Of a stretch of 64,000 nucleotides of DNA, positions 1 through 8,343 are shown one piece after another. Position 1 is the first letter of the stretch. Each line of letters begins with the position of its first letter. Under the pieces are notes generated by a model. The model was not told the DNA's origin. It ran no database searches and worked only from the letters and a program-made list of their open reading frames with translations. A program made the translations under genes and the position numbers. This DNA is from Nucisporomicrobium flavum (GTDB lineage Bacteria; Actinomycetota; Actinomycetes; Mycobacteriales; Micromonosporaceae). The DNA is taken from the NCBI RefSeq assembly GCF_016464385.1, contig NZ_JADMLH010000004.1, positions 310,001 to 374,000 on the forward strand, written 5' to 3'.

Positions 1-362
1 GCGCTGATCGCCGTCGGGTCGTCGATCAGCGCCTCCGTACGCTGCTGGTCCAGCGAACCCAGGTTGACCTTGAGGTGGATGGGGCCGTCGTGGCTGTCGA
101 GGTGCAGCGAGCCCAGCGGCGGGATGTCCACCTCCGTGCCGCCTTCGACCGACGGGCTGATCGACATGTCGGCGCGGAACGGTCCCACCGGGATGTCCGA
201 CTGGGCGAGCAGCATCGTGCCGACGACGACGCCGGTGAGGCTCACCAGCAGGACGGCCGCCCAGATGCGCAGGCGGTGCGCCCAGTGATGGCGCCAGGCG
301 CGGCCCAGGGCACCGGTCACCCGGTGCGTCGCACGCAGCACCGGCGAGAGTCTGTTTTCCAT
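1..362 (-). CDS. Membrane-anchored protein, N-terminal part only (possibly a metallophosphoesterase)
   Basis: The gene runs off the left edge, so only about 120 N-terminal residues are visible, starting at an ATG. A basic N-terminus is followed by one hydrophobic segment at about residues 31-50 and then a presumably extracytoplasmic stretch containing PPLGSLHLDSHDGPIHL. From memory, that kind of segment precedes the catalytic domain in actinobacterial membrane metallophosphoesterases, but no catalytic motif lies inside the window, so the name is a guess. It is transcribed in the same direction as the sugar dehydrogenase that follows on its downstream-numbered side, with a 62-base gap. The reading frame is open to the edge with no sign of damage. 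Confidence 0.5.
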   Translation of the reverse strand, partial: MENRLSPVLRATHRVTGALGRAWRHHWAHRLRIWAAVLLVSLTGVVVGTMLLAQSDIPVGPFRADMSISPSVEGGTEVDIPPLGSLHLDSHDGPIHLKVNLGSLDQQRTEALIDDPTAIS

Positions 363-424
363 GGTCAACGGCTCACCTGCCCCCGTGCGCCGGTCCTCAA
401 ACGGTTCGTCGGTCAGGTCCCTGC

Positions 425-1597
425 TCAGCTGCGGCCCGCGCCCCCGTCCGAGAAGACCAGCCGGATGATCCGGTCGTCGTCGGGACCCGGCTCACCGCCG
501 TCCTCCTGGTTGGAGGTGGTCACCCAGAGCGAACCGTCCGGGGCGGCGGTCACGGCCCGCAACCGGCCGTACTCGCCGGTCAGGAGTTCGCGGGGCCGCC
601 CGATCAGGGTGCCGTTGCCGGTCACCTCGACGATCCACAGGCGTTGCCCGCCCGGGCAGGCGGTCGCGATCGTGCGTTCCAGCACCGCCACGCCGGAACA
701 GTTGGACTCCTGGGCGGGCCAGCTCACGAGGGGGTTCGTGAACTTGGCGTCGGAGCCGGCGCCGTCGGCCGCCGGCCAACCGTAGTTCTTGCCCTTCGCG
801 ATCACGTTGAGCTCGCCGGAGGTGCGCTGGTCGGACTCGCTCGCGTACAGGCGCTTGCCGGCGTCCCAGGCGAGGCCCTGCACGTTGCGGTGCCCGGAGG
901 ACCAGACCGGCGAGTTCTTGACCGGGTTTCCCGGTGCGGGGTTGCCGGACGCGGTGATCCGCAGGATCTTGCCGCCGAGGCTCTTGGCGTTCTGTGCCTG
1001 GGTGCCGGCGGTCGAGCCGTCGCCGGTGGAGACGTAGAGCTGCCCGTCCGGCCCGAACTTGAGCTGGCCGCCGTTGTCGTTGCGTGAGCGCGGGATGCCG
1101 GTCAGGATCGGCTGCGGCTTGCCCTTGAGCTTCAGCTTCGCGACGCGGTTGTCCTTGTCCGTCGAGTAGTACACGTAGACGGTCTGGTCGGTCGCATACT
1201 TCGGCGAGACCGCGATGCCGAGCAGGCCACCGTCGCCGCCCGCCGAGACCTCGGAGAGCCGCTGCACCTCGGTGACCTTGAGGCCCTTCGCGTCCGACTC
1301 CGGGCCGACCTTGAGAATGCGGGCCGTGTCGCGCTCGGTGACCAGCGCGGACCCGTCGGGCAGGAACGCCATCCCCCACGGAACCTCCAGGCCCGAGGCG
1401 AGCACGGTGGCGGCCACCTCGCGCTCGCCGCCGCCCGCCGCGCTGGCAGAAGCCGACGGCGTGGGAAGGTTCGGCGGGGCGCCGGCCACGTCCGGGTCCG
1501 GCGGGCCGAAGCTGCACCCGGCGGTCAGGGACAGCACGGCACCGAGCGTCACCGCACCGGCGCGGGTGCTGCGCTTGATCACACGGCCCTTCGTCAC
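425..1597 (-). CDS. PQQ-dependent sugar dehydrogenase (glucose/sorbosone dehydrogenase family), lipoprotein
   Basis: This is a six-bladed beta-propeller oxidoreductase of the soluble glucose/sorbosone dehydrogenase family, expected to oxidise aldose sugars at the outer face of the membrane. The N-terminus has a basic stretch, a hydrophobic core and a lipobox (LTAGC, Cys at about 28), so it should be a lipoprotein; a Ser/Ala-rich linker follows. Propeller motifs are present in order: VPWGMAFLPDG, GGDGGLLGIAVSP, RNDNGGQLKFGPDGQ, YVSTGDG, SSGHRNVQGLAWD and KNYGWP. Length is about 390 residues, normal for the family. GTG codons at 1597, 1600 and 1582 are all possible starts; only the last two leave a short signal peptide. 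The open frame continues much further upstream, but that part is antisense to the hydroxyacid dehydrogenase gene. Confidence 0.85.
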   Translation of the reverse strand: MTKGRVIKRSTRAGAVTLGAVLSLTAGCSFGPPDPDVAGAPPNLPTPSASASAAGGGEREVAATVLASGLEVPWGMAFLPDGSALVTERDTARILKVGPESDAKGLKVTEVQRLSEVSAGGDGGLLGIAVSPKYATDQTVYVYYSTDKDNRVAKLKLKGKPQPILTGIPRSRNDNGGQLKFGPDGQLYVSTGDGSTAGTQAQNAKSLGGKILRITASGNPAPGNPVKNSPVWSSGHRNVQGLAWDAGKRLYASESDQRTSGELNVIAKGKNYGWPAADGAGSDAKFTNPLVSWPAQESNCSGVAVLERTIATACPGGQRLWIVEVTGNGTLIGRPRELLTGEYGRLRAVTAAPDGSLWVTTSNQEDGGEPGPDDDRIIRLVFSDGGAGRS

Positions 1598-1620
1598 CAC
1601 ACCAGGGTAGCCGCGCCTTC

Positions 1621-1776
1621 CGGGCGGGCTTCGGTTGTCCACAGGACCGTCCCCGGAGGGGCCGGGCGTCGCGGTCCGGGCGGGCCTCGGTTGTCCACAG
1701 GGCCGGGCCGGGCGTCGCGGTCCGGGCGGGCTTCGGTTGTCCACAGGGCCGGGCCGGGCGTCGCGGTCCGGGCGGG
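1621..1776. repeat. Three tandem units each carrying a DnaA-box-like TTGTCCACA
   Basis: Three consecutive units of 56, 46 and 46 bases begin with CGGGCGGGCTTCGG or a close variant. Each carries TTGTCCACA (at 1635, 1691 and 1737) and ends in GGGCGTCGCGGTC. TTGTCCACA is the DnaA-box consensus in GC-rich actinobacteria. The array fills the divergent gap between the sugar dehydrogenase and the hydroxyacid dehydrogenase. Whether DnaA binds here, or this is a dispersed intergenic repeat, cannot be told from sequence. Confidence 0.75.
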
Positions 1777-1795
1777 AGATGGCTAGGTTGGGCGG

Positions 1796-2722
1796 GTGTT
1801 GGTCTGGATCGCCCACGAGGCGGGTCGTGCGTTGCTCGGCGAGGTGCCGGCCGGTGTCGAGGTCGAGGTCTGCGAGGACGCCGCGAGCTGGCCGTCCGAC
1901 CCGGCGAAGGTCGACTTCTGGGTGCCGCCGTTTCTCGCGACCGTACGGGCCGCCGAGCAGGTGTCCCACCTCACCGGCGTACGGGTGGTGCAGCTGCTCT
2001 CCGCGGGCGCCGACGCCTGGGTGGGTCTGGTGCCGCCGGGTGTCCAGCTGTGCGACGCGCGGGGTGTGCACGACAAGCCCGTGGCCGAGTGGGTGCTCGG
2101 CGCGGCTATCGGTGCGATGCGGCAGTTCCCCGCGTTCGTACGCGCCCAGCAGCGCGAGGACTGGGCGCTCAAGGCGTACACGCCGACCCAGGAGCTCACC
2201 GGGAAGCGGGTGCTGATCGTGGGCGCCGGGTCGATCGGCCGGGCCATCGAGGAGCACATGGCGCCCTTCGGTGTCACGGTCACCCGGGTGGCGCGTACGG
2301 CCCGGCCCGACCAGGACGTGCACGGCGTCGAGGCGCTGCCGGAGCTGCTGCCGCACGCCGAGGTGGTCGTGCTCGTCGTACCGCTGACCGACCAGACCCG
2401 CGGCATGGTCGACGCCGCCTTCCTCGCCGCGATGCCGGACGGCGCGCTGCTGGTCAACGCCGCTCGGGGGCCCGTGGTGGACACCGATGCCCTGGTCGCG
2501 GCGCTGACTCCCGGTCGCATCTCGGCGGCGCTCGACGTCACCGAGCCGGAACCGCTGCCGCCCGGCCACCCGCTCTGGCACCTGCCCAACGTGTTCCTCA
2601 CCCCGCACAGCGCCGGGTCGGTGGTGGGGCTGCTGCCACGGGCGTACGGGCTGGCCGGCGACCAGATACGGCGGTTCGCGGCCGGCGAGCCATTGATCAA
2701 CCAGGTGTCGAACGGCTACTGA
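1796..2722 (+). CDS. D-isomer specific 2-hydroxyacid dehydrogenase family protein
   Basis: This is an NAD(P)-dependent dehydrogenase of the D-2-hydroxyacid family (phosphoglycerate/formate/glyoxylate reductase fold). The nucleotide-binding motif is VGAGSIGRAI at about residue 141. The catalytic Arg lies in NAARGPVVD, the Glu in the TEPEPLPPGHPLW segment and the His in TPHSAG, so all three catalytic residues are present. At 308 residues it is short, like the glyoxylate/hydroxypyruvate reductase branch, and lacks the ACT domain of SerA. It starts with GTG shortly after the DnaA-box repeat. The substrate cannot be inferred from the sequence; it stands alone, convergent with the PH-domain gene. 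Confidence 0.85.
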   Translation: MLVWIAHEAGRALLGEVPAGVEVEVCEDAASWPSDPAKVDFWVPPFLATVRAAEQVSHLTGVRVVQLLSAGADAWVGLVPPGVQLCDARGVHDKPVAEWVLGAAIGAMRQFPAFVRAQQREDWALKAYTPTQELTGKRVLIVGAGSIGRAIEEHMAPFGVTVTRVARTARPDQDVHGVEALPELLPHAEVVVLVVPLTDQTRGMVDAAFLAAMPDGALLVNAARGPVVDTDALVAALTPGRISAALDVTEPEPLPPGHPLWHLPNVFLTPHSAGSVVGLLPRAYGLAGDQIRRFAAGEPLINQVSNGY

Positions 2723-2745
2723 GCGCGCCCACCAGGAGCCGCCGG

Positions 2746-3174
2746 CTATTCAACGTCTTCCGGCTCGTTGACCGTCTGGCCGCCCGCGGCGGCGTCTTCG
2801 GGCTCGTTGACCGTCTGGCCGCCCGCGGCCAGGACTGCCGGCAGGTTGCCCGTGGTCACGCCGGTCAGCCGCAGCGCACCGCCGTCGTTGAGCAGCGCCG
2901 AGATCCGCTTGCGAGGGTCCGGTGCAAGCTCCACGATCCGCGACCACGGCACGAAGGTCGATCCGAAGAGCGCGCGGACCCGCAGCCCGTCCGGGTGCAC
3001 GTCCGTGCCGGCCCGCAACGCCCAGACCAGGACCGCCAGCGGGATCAACAGCACGGGGGCCAGATGCCAGCGCGCGCCCGCGAAGGGCACGGTGCCCACG
3101 AACGCGGTCAAGGCGGCGACGACGAGGGCGCCGGACTTGCGGACGCGCAGGACGGGTCGGCTCACGAGCGTCAT
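2746..3174 (-). CDS. Small membrane protein with PH-like domain
   Basis: The protein has 142 residues, with two hydrophobic helices at about residues 14-32 and 37-53. A soluble C-terminal part, with segments such as VHPDGLRVRALFG and STFVPWSRIVELA, matches the bacterial PH-domain (DUF2581-like) membrane proteins of actinobacteria. Its role is unknown. The C-terminus is odd: a 13-residue unit containing AAGGQTVNEPED is repeated twice in tandem, the second copy ending at the stop. The DNA repeat is almost perfect, which suggests a recent tail duplication. It is transcribed divergently from the BNR-repeat gene. Confidence 0.75.
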   Translation of the reverse strand: MTLVSRPVLRVRKSGALVVAALTAFVGTVPFAGARWHLAPVLLIPLAVLVWALRAGTDVHPDGLRVRALFGSTFVPWSRIVELAPDPRKRISALLNDGGALRLTGVTTGNLPAVLAAGGQTVNEPEDAAAGGQTVNEPEDVE

Positions 3175-3230
3175 CCTTCCACCCGTACGGCGGGCGGTTT
3201 TTGTCGGACCCGGCGCGAATACTGCATCTC

Positions 3231-4313
3231 ATGACACACATGCTCGCCATCGGCACCCAGAAAGGCCTGTTCCTGGCCACCAGTGACGACCGGCGGAGCT
3301 GGCGAGTCAGCTCCGCGCACTTCCCCGGCCACGCGATCTACGCCGTCGCGTTCGACACCCGCGGGCCGGTCCCGCGCGTGCTCGCCGGGGTCGACAGTTC
3401 CCACTTCGGACCCAGTGTGCTCATCAGCGAAGACCTCGGCGAGACCTGGCAGGAGCCGGAGGCAGCGCCGCTCGCCTTCCCGGCCGGCACGGACGCGGCG
3501 GTCGAGCGGGTGTGGCAGATCGCGCCCGCCGGCCCGCTCGAGCCCGGCGTCGTCTATGCCGGCACCCAGCCGTCCGCCCTGTGGCGCTCGAGCGACGGCG
3601 GCCGGACGTACGAGTTGATCCGGGCCCTGTGGGACCACCCGCACCGGCCCGAGTGGGGCGCCGGCTACGGCGGCCAGGCGATCCACACGATCCTGCCGCA
3701 CCCGGCCGACCCGGATCGGATCCTCGTGGCCATGTCGGCCGGCGGTGTCTACCGCACGGCCGACGGCGGCGAGACCTGGGCCGCCGCCAACCGGGGGATC
3801 AAGGCGTATTTCCTTCCCGACCCGTGGCCGGAGTTCGGTCAGTGCGTGCACAAGGTCGCGCGCGACGCCGCCGATCCCGACCGCTACTACGCGCAGAACC
3901 ATCACGGGGTCTACCGCTCCACCGATGGTGGCGACTCGTGGGAGTCGATCGCCGGCGGCCTGCCGTCCGATTTCGGTTTCCCGATGGCCGCGCATCCGTC
4001 GCGCGGCGGCACGATCTGGAATTTTCCGCTGGTCAGCGACGGTGAACGGCAGCCGGTCGATCTGGAGTGCCGGGTGTTCCGCTCGGACGACGGCGGCGAG
4101 ACCTGGCAGCCGCAGCACAAGGGCCTGCCGGACGGCCCGTACTACCCGGTCGTGCTGCGCGACGCGTTGTGCACCGACGACGGCGCGCCCGCCGGGGTCT
4201 ACTTCGGCACGCGCGCCGGAGAGGTGTTCGCGAGCGCCGACGAAGGTGAGACGTGGTCCACGGTGGCCGCCCACCTGCCCGACGTGCTCTGCGTCCGAGC
4301 GGCCGGCGTCTGA
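3231..4313 (+). CDS. BNR/sialidase-like beta-propeller protein
   Basis: This 360-residue protein is built of repeated beta-propeller blades with Asp-box (BNR) signatures: SEDLGETW, SSDGGRTY, TADGGETW, STDGGDSW, SDDGGETW and SADEGETW. It has no signal peptide, so it is probably cytoplasmic. Despite the fold, nothing points to sialidase activity: no Arg triad is obvious. The ATG at 3231 opens the frame directly at the conserved-looking THMLAIGTQKGLF. The stop codon overlaps the start of the MoaD-like gene by one base (TGATG), implying translational coupling and a shared function. Confidence 0.8.
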   Translation: MTHMLAIGTQKGLFLATSDDRRSWRVSSAHFPGHAIYAVAFDTRGPVPRVLAGVDSSHFGPSVLISEDLGETWQEPEAAPLAFPAGTDAAVERVWQIAPAGPLEPGVVYAGTQPSALWRSSDGGRTYELIRALWDHPHRPEWGAGYGGQAIHTILPHPADPDRILVAMSAGGVYRTADGGETWAAANRGIKAYFLPDPWPEFGQCVHKVARDAADPDRYYAQNHHGVYRSTDGGDSWESIAGGLPSDFGFPMAAHPSRGGTIWNFPLVSDGERQPVDLECRVFRSDDGGETWQPQHKGLPDGPYYPVVLRDALCTDDGAPAGVYFGTRAGEVFASADEGETWSTVAAHLPDVLCVRAAGV

Positions 4314-4588
4314 TGCCGAGCGTGCTGATTCCGGGGGTGCTCCGCGCGGAGGCCGGCGGGGTGTCGCGCCTGGAGGTGTCCGCGGACGGTTCGCTGCGGG
4401 CTGTGCTGGACGAGCTGGGGGAGCGCTGGCCCCGGCTGGAGCGGCGGATCCGCGACGAGAGCGGCGCCCTGCGGCGCTACGTCAACGTGTACGTGGACGG
4501 TGAGGACTGCCGGCGCTCCGGAGGGTTGGACGCGCCGGTCCCCTCGGCTGCGGAGATCCAAGTCCTCCCGTCAATAGCAGGGGGATGA
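4313..4588 (+). CDS. MoaD/ThiS-family ubiquitin-like protein
   Basis: The protein has 91 residues with a beta-grasp pattern and a C-terminal Gly-Gly (ending PSIAGG), the hallmark of MoaD/ThiS sulfur carriers and of ubiquitin-like small modifiers, which are activated at the terminal glycine. The motif RYVNVYVDGEDCRR is typical of the family. The start is taken at the ATG that overlaps the BNR-protein stop codon, because an upstream start would lie inside that gene. No MoeB/ThiF-type activating enzyme or molybdopterin gene is nearby, so its partner enzyme is elsewhere. The fixed pairing with a BNR propeller suggests a dedicated but unknown role. Confidence 0.85.
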   Translation: MPSVLIPGVLRAEAGGVSRLEVSADGSLRAVLDELGERWPRLERRIRDESGALRRYVNVYVDGEDCRRSGGLDAPVPSAAEIQVLPSIAGG

Positions 4589-4681
4589 CGACACGGAGCA
4601 GGATGACGACACGGTGGCGGCCTCGCGAGCGCGGTCGTCCATAGCCGACTTTCCGCACGTGCGGAGGATGATGGCCCACAC

Positions 4682-4708
4682 GTAACCTGTCCGGGGGACA
4701 GTCGTTAC
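4682..4708 (+). promoter_or_regulatory. Hairpin in the leader of the GGDEF-EAL gene
   Basis: An inverted repeat GTAAC...GTTAC encloses a second one, CTGTCC-GGG-GGACAG, and ends six bases before the GTG start of the diguanylate cyclase/phosphodiesterase gene. Because it would sequester the initiation region, it may control translation or be an operator. No known riboswitch consensus was recognised. Confidence 0.4.
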
Positions 4709-4713
4709 CCGAT

Positions 4714-7419
4714 GTGGGAGCAGCGTCCCCTGCGCCGCTCCTGGCTTCCGCGGAGCACCAGACAACCCCGACAACGTCCGTAGAGGATCCCGCCGACGTG
4801 GCTGTGCCGCCCCCCGCACGCCTCGCCACCCGGGTCAGCGCCCGGGTGGCGTTCCTTGCCGTCCCCGTGATCGGGGCGCTCGCCCTGCTCGCCGGAGTGG
4901 CCGGCCTGATGCCGCCGATGGCATCGCTCGTCGCCGGTGTCGGCGTGGCCGCGATCTTCGCCACCGCCGTGCTCTGGCGGACGGCGCTGGCCATCCACCA
5001 CGCCGAGGCCGCCTTCGCCGCCTGCCGGGGCGCCGGCCTGATCGGCATGGCATCTCTGTGCGCAGCCGTGACCTGCGGCGTTCTGCTGCTCGGGCCGCCC
5101 GCCGTCGGGGTGTGGGCAGCGCTGGGTGTGGGCGCCACGGCCGCGTTCTTCGTGGTCGGGACGATGCTGCTGCCCGGCGCGGCCACCTCGGTCGCGGTGC
5201 GGCTGCGGCGGGCGTTCGACGGGCTGGGGCTGGGCGTCAGCCTGGGCTTCGCGGCGTACCTGGTGACGCCGATGCACCGAGCCCCGCCTTCGGCGCTGGC
5301 CGGCACATTGCTGGCCGCGGCCGGCGTCTCGATCGTCACGGTCATCGTGCTGCGGGCGCGGCTGCACCGGCCGGCGGCCCTGCGGTGCGGGTTCGGCGCG
5401 ATCATCGTGCTGCTGGCCCTGTCCGCCGTCGTCACCGTCGTGCTGTCCGGCGTGACCGGCCGGCTCGTACCGGCCCTCGGCCTGATCGTCGTGGCCGGGT
5501 TGACGCTGGCCGCGGAGGGCGGGTCGCGGCGCAACCTGCCGGCGGACCTGAAGCCCAAGGAGCCCGACCACTACCTGTCCAGCTATCCGCTGCTTGCCGT
5601 ACCGGCCGGGGTGGGTGTCGTGGCGGCGCTGGTCCACCTGATCGCGGTGGGCGGGTTCGACAACACCGCGATCGCGCTGGGCATTTCCATGGTCGCCGTG
5701 CTGACCATGCGGGAGCTGCTCGTCGTCAGCGACATCCGGCGGTACACCGCGCAGCTGCGCACCAAGGAGGCGCATTTCCGGTCGCTGGTCGCCGGTGCCA
5801 CCGACCTCACGCTGGTGCTCGACGAGCGGCTGACGATCCGGTGGCAGTCGCCGGCCGCCGCGCGCCTGTTCGGGCTGGCGGAGGCCGAGGTCGTGGGCCG
5901 CACGTTCCTGGAGCTGATCCACCCCGACGACGTTCCCGGCGCCCGGGCCGGGCTCGAGTCGCTCATCGCCGGCGAGCACGCCGACGGGCCTCCCGCCCTG
6001 CTCACCGCGCGGCTGCGCGACGGGCACGGCATCTGGCGCGACACCGAGTCCACCGTGGCCGACCAGCGCGCGGTGCCCGAGGTGGCCGCGCTCGTGGTGC
6101 ACGTGCGTGACGTCGGCGAGCGGCGCCACCTCGAACGCGCCCTGCACCGTCTGTCCTACACCGACCAGCTGACCGGCCTGGCCAACCGCCGCGCGCTGAT
6201 GCGCGACCTCCTCGAGTTCCGGCGCCGCCCCGGCCAGCAGGGCACGCTGCTCGTCATCGACCTGCACGGGCTGGCCGAGATCAACGACAGCCGCGGCCGG
6301 GAGACCGGCGACGCCGTGCTCATCGAGGTCGGCCGGCGCATCCGCAGCCTGCTCGCCGACGAGGACGTAGCGGCGCGGCTGGGCGGCGACGAGTTCGCGG
6401 TGCTCACGCCGGACGGGGCGGTGCTCGCGTACGCGCTGGCCACCCGCATCGTGACCGCGCTGATGGAGCCGTACGAGCTGCCCGGCATGATCGTCGAGCT
6501 GCACACCAGCGTGGGCCTCGCCGAGCTCACCGGCGGCAAGGACTCCGAGGAGGTGCTGCGCCACGCCGACCTGGCCCGCAGCCGCGCCCGCCAGCTCGGA
6601 AAGGACCGCGTCGAGTGGTACGACACCGACGTCGAGATCCAGCTGCACCGCCGCATGGACCTGGAACGCGAGCTGCTGGGCGCGGCCGACCGCGGCGAGC
6701 TCGACCTGGTCTTCCAGCCGGTCGTCTCGCTGCGCGACACCCAGCCGGTCGGCGTCGAGGCGCTGCTGCGCTGGCGGCACCCCAAGCTCGGCACGATCCT
6801 GCCCGCCGAACTGCTCCCGATCGCCCGCGCGGTCGGTTGCGCCGCGGAGCTGGACGAATGGGTGCTCGACGCGGCCTGCCGCCGGCTGGCGAGCTGGACC
6901 GCGGGCGGCAACGACTTCTGGCTCTCCGTCAACGTCGCCCCCCGCGAACTGCTCACGGCCCGTTTCCCGGAACGCGTCGCGGAGCTGCTGGACCGCCACG
7001 ACATCGCCCCGGAACGCCTGGTCGTCGAGGTGCAGGAGACCTGGATCGCCGAGGACCTGCCGGCGATCGTCGCGTCGCTCACCGGCCTGCGCAAGCTCGG
7101 CGTCCGCGCGGCCCTCGACGACTTCGGCGCAGGCCACGCGTCCCTCGCCCACCTGCGCCGCCTCCCGGTCGACATGCTCAAGCTCGACCAGGCCCTGATC
7201 AACCAGCCGGCCGAAACCGGCACCACGCCCGCGGTGATCGACGTCGTGGTCAGCCTCGGCCGCCGGCTCGGCCTGGAGATCGTCGCCAAGGGCCTCGAAT
7301 CGCAGGACCAGGTCGACCGCGCCCGCCAGGCGGGCTGCCACTACGGCCAGGGCTTCGTGCTCGCCCGCCCCGCCCCCGCGGAGCGCATGGAGGCCTACCT
7401 CGAGAGCCATCGGTCGTAG
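4714..7419 (+). CDS. Membrane PAS-GGDEF-EAL protein (cyclic di-GMP turnover)
   Basis: This 901-residue membrane-bound bifunctional c-di-GMP protein has about eight hydrophobic segments in residues 30-340, a PAS domain at about 350-470, a GGDEF domain at about 475-635 and an EAL domain at about 645-895. The cyclase signature [10 protein letters not shown] is intact. The EAL signature (EALLRW), the Asn of SVNVAP, the Glu of VEVQE, the DDFG motif, the Lys of DMLKLD, and the Glu and Gln of AKGLES and GQGF are all present, so both activities are possible. The start is uncertain: GTG at 4714, or a later GTG at 4798 just before the first conserved basic/hydrophobic segment. A second gene of similar design lies at 24-26 kb. 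Confidence 0.88.
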   Translation: MGAASPAPLLASAEHQTTPTTSVEDPADVAVPPPARLATRVSARVAFLAVPVIGALALLAGVAGLMPPMASLVAGVGVAAIFATAVLWRTALAIHHAEAAFAACRGAGLIGMASLCAAVTCGVLLLGPPAVGVWAALGVGATAAFFVVGTMLLPGAATSVAVRLRRAFDGLGLGVSLGFAAYLVTPMHRAPPSALAGTLLAAAGVSIVTVIVLRARLHRPAALRCGFGAIIVLLALSAVVTVVLSGVTGRLVPALGLIVVAGLTLAAEGGSRRNLPADLKPKEPDHYLSSYPLLAVPAGVGVVAALVHLIAVGGFDNTAIALGISMVAVLTMRELLVVSDIRRYTAQLRTKEAHFRSLVAGATDLTLVLDERLTIRWQSPAAARLFGLAEAEVVGRTFLELIHPDDVPGARAGLESLIAGEHADGPPALLTARLRDGHGIWRDTESTVADQRAVPEVAALVVHVRDVGERRHLERALHRLSYTDQLTGLANRRALMRDLLEFRRRPGQQGTLLVIDLHGLAEINDSRGRETGDAVLIEVGRRIRSLLADEDVAARLGGDEFAVLTPDGAVLAYALATRIVTALMEPYELPGMIVELHTSVGLAELTGGKDSEEVLRHADLARSRARQLGKDRVEWYDTDVEIQLHRRMDLERELLGAADRGELDLVFQPVVSLRDTQPVGVEALLRWRHPKLGTILPAELLPIARAVGCAAELDEWVLDAACRRLASWTAGGNDFWLSVNVAPRELLTARFPERVAELLDRHDIAPERLVVEVQETWIAEDLPAIVASLTGLRKLGVRAALDDFGAGHASLAHLRRLPVDMLKLDQALINQPAETGTTPAVIDVVVSLGRRLGLEIVAKGLESQDQVDRARQAGCHYGQGFVLARPAPAERMEAYLESHRS

Positions 7420-7566
7420 ATTCTCACGGTCCGGACAATTCATAAGTACGGGCACAGAAAGGCGCCGGCTCCCACGGACGAAGGTCCGTGCGGCGCAAGC
7501 TGGTCGAGCGACCGCCGGGCTCAGAAACGGATCCGGGCCACCCGCCCCCGACGCTTACACTCCTGT

Positions 7567-8331
7567 GTGGACGATCTCATCGATGGGCGTACGGCGGGGG
7601 CGATGACACCGGACCAGCGCGACTTCGGACCACCTGGCGACCCGCGGGCCGCTCAGCAGCGCCGGCCTGATCACACGCGGCTCAACATCTGGCTGACGTT
7701 CGCCGGCACCATTCTCGCCGCGTTGATCGCCGGGGTGTTCGCGCTGCTCACGGCCGGTGGGGGCGGGTCCGGCGACGCCGGCACCGAGCATCCGGCGGCC
7801 ACCCGGCGGACCGATCCCGCCGACCCGGCGACCACCCGTACTCCGGCGGACAGCGGGGACGGCGCGGACGGGGCCACGCCTGCGACGACCGGCGACGTCG
7901 GCGCTCCGCGGGAGACGGGTGCCGTCGACGGGGGCGTGCCGGTGCGGTGGTCCGGGTCGGTCGTCGCCTCGACCGGTGGGCTGAGCGACGCCGTCGATCT
8001 CGACGCGCGGCCGCCGCGGTCCCTCGATGACACCGCGATCGACGGTGATCTGAGCATCCGGCGCATCGGCTCCGGCGAAGTGAACCTCAGCGATGCCGCC
8101 CTCGGCCGGCCGGCGTTCATCGCGCCGTGGGCCGGTCGTGGCACTCCCGGGTTCGCGCAGTGTCAGGAGGCCGCGTTCGCTCAGGGCGTGGACGAGGTCG
8201 CCGACATCGAGCTCGGGGCGGTGCTGTGCATGCGGACGAACAAGGACCGCATCGCCCGGCTCACCGTACGGAAGATCAGCGCCCGGCAGGGGACGGTCAC
8301 GTTCGACTCGGTGGTCTGGGACAACTCCTGA
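7567..8331 (+). CDS. Single-pass membrane protein of unknown function
   Basis: The protein has 254 residues: a short cytoplasmic N-terminus, one transmembrane helix (about residues 40-62, IWLTFAGTILAALIAGVFAL), a Thr/Pro/Asp/Ala-rich linker to about residue 120, and a compact C-terminal domain with two Cys (FAQCQEA and VLCMRTN) that could form a disulfide outside the cell. I do not recognise the family with certainty; similar C-terminal segments occur in extracellular parts of actinobacterial membrane proteins. It starts with GTG about 150 bases after the GGDEF-EAL gene and converges with the LacI regulator. Confidence 0.65.
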   Translation: MDDLIDGRTAGAMTPDQRDFGPPGDPRAAQQRRPDHTRLNIWLTFAGTILAALIAGVFALLTAGGGGSGDAGTEHPAATRRTDPADPATTRTPADSGDGADGATPATTGDVGAPRETGAVDGGVPVRWSGSVVASTGGLSDAVDLDARPPRSLDDTAIDGDLSIRRIGSGEVNLSDAALGRPAFIAPWAGRGTPGFAQCQEAAFAQGVDEVADIELGAVLCMRTNKDRIARLTVRKISARQGTVTFDSVVWDNS

Positions 8332-8343
8332 CGGGCGGCGGTC

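Noticed and set aside
1598-2608. Extension of the sugar dehydrogenase frame far upstream on the minus strand
   Set aside because: The frame is open only because of high GC; it is antisense to the hydroxyacid dehydrogenase and to the DnaA-box repeat, while the lipoprotein signal starts near 1597.
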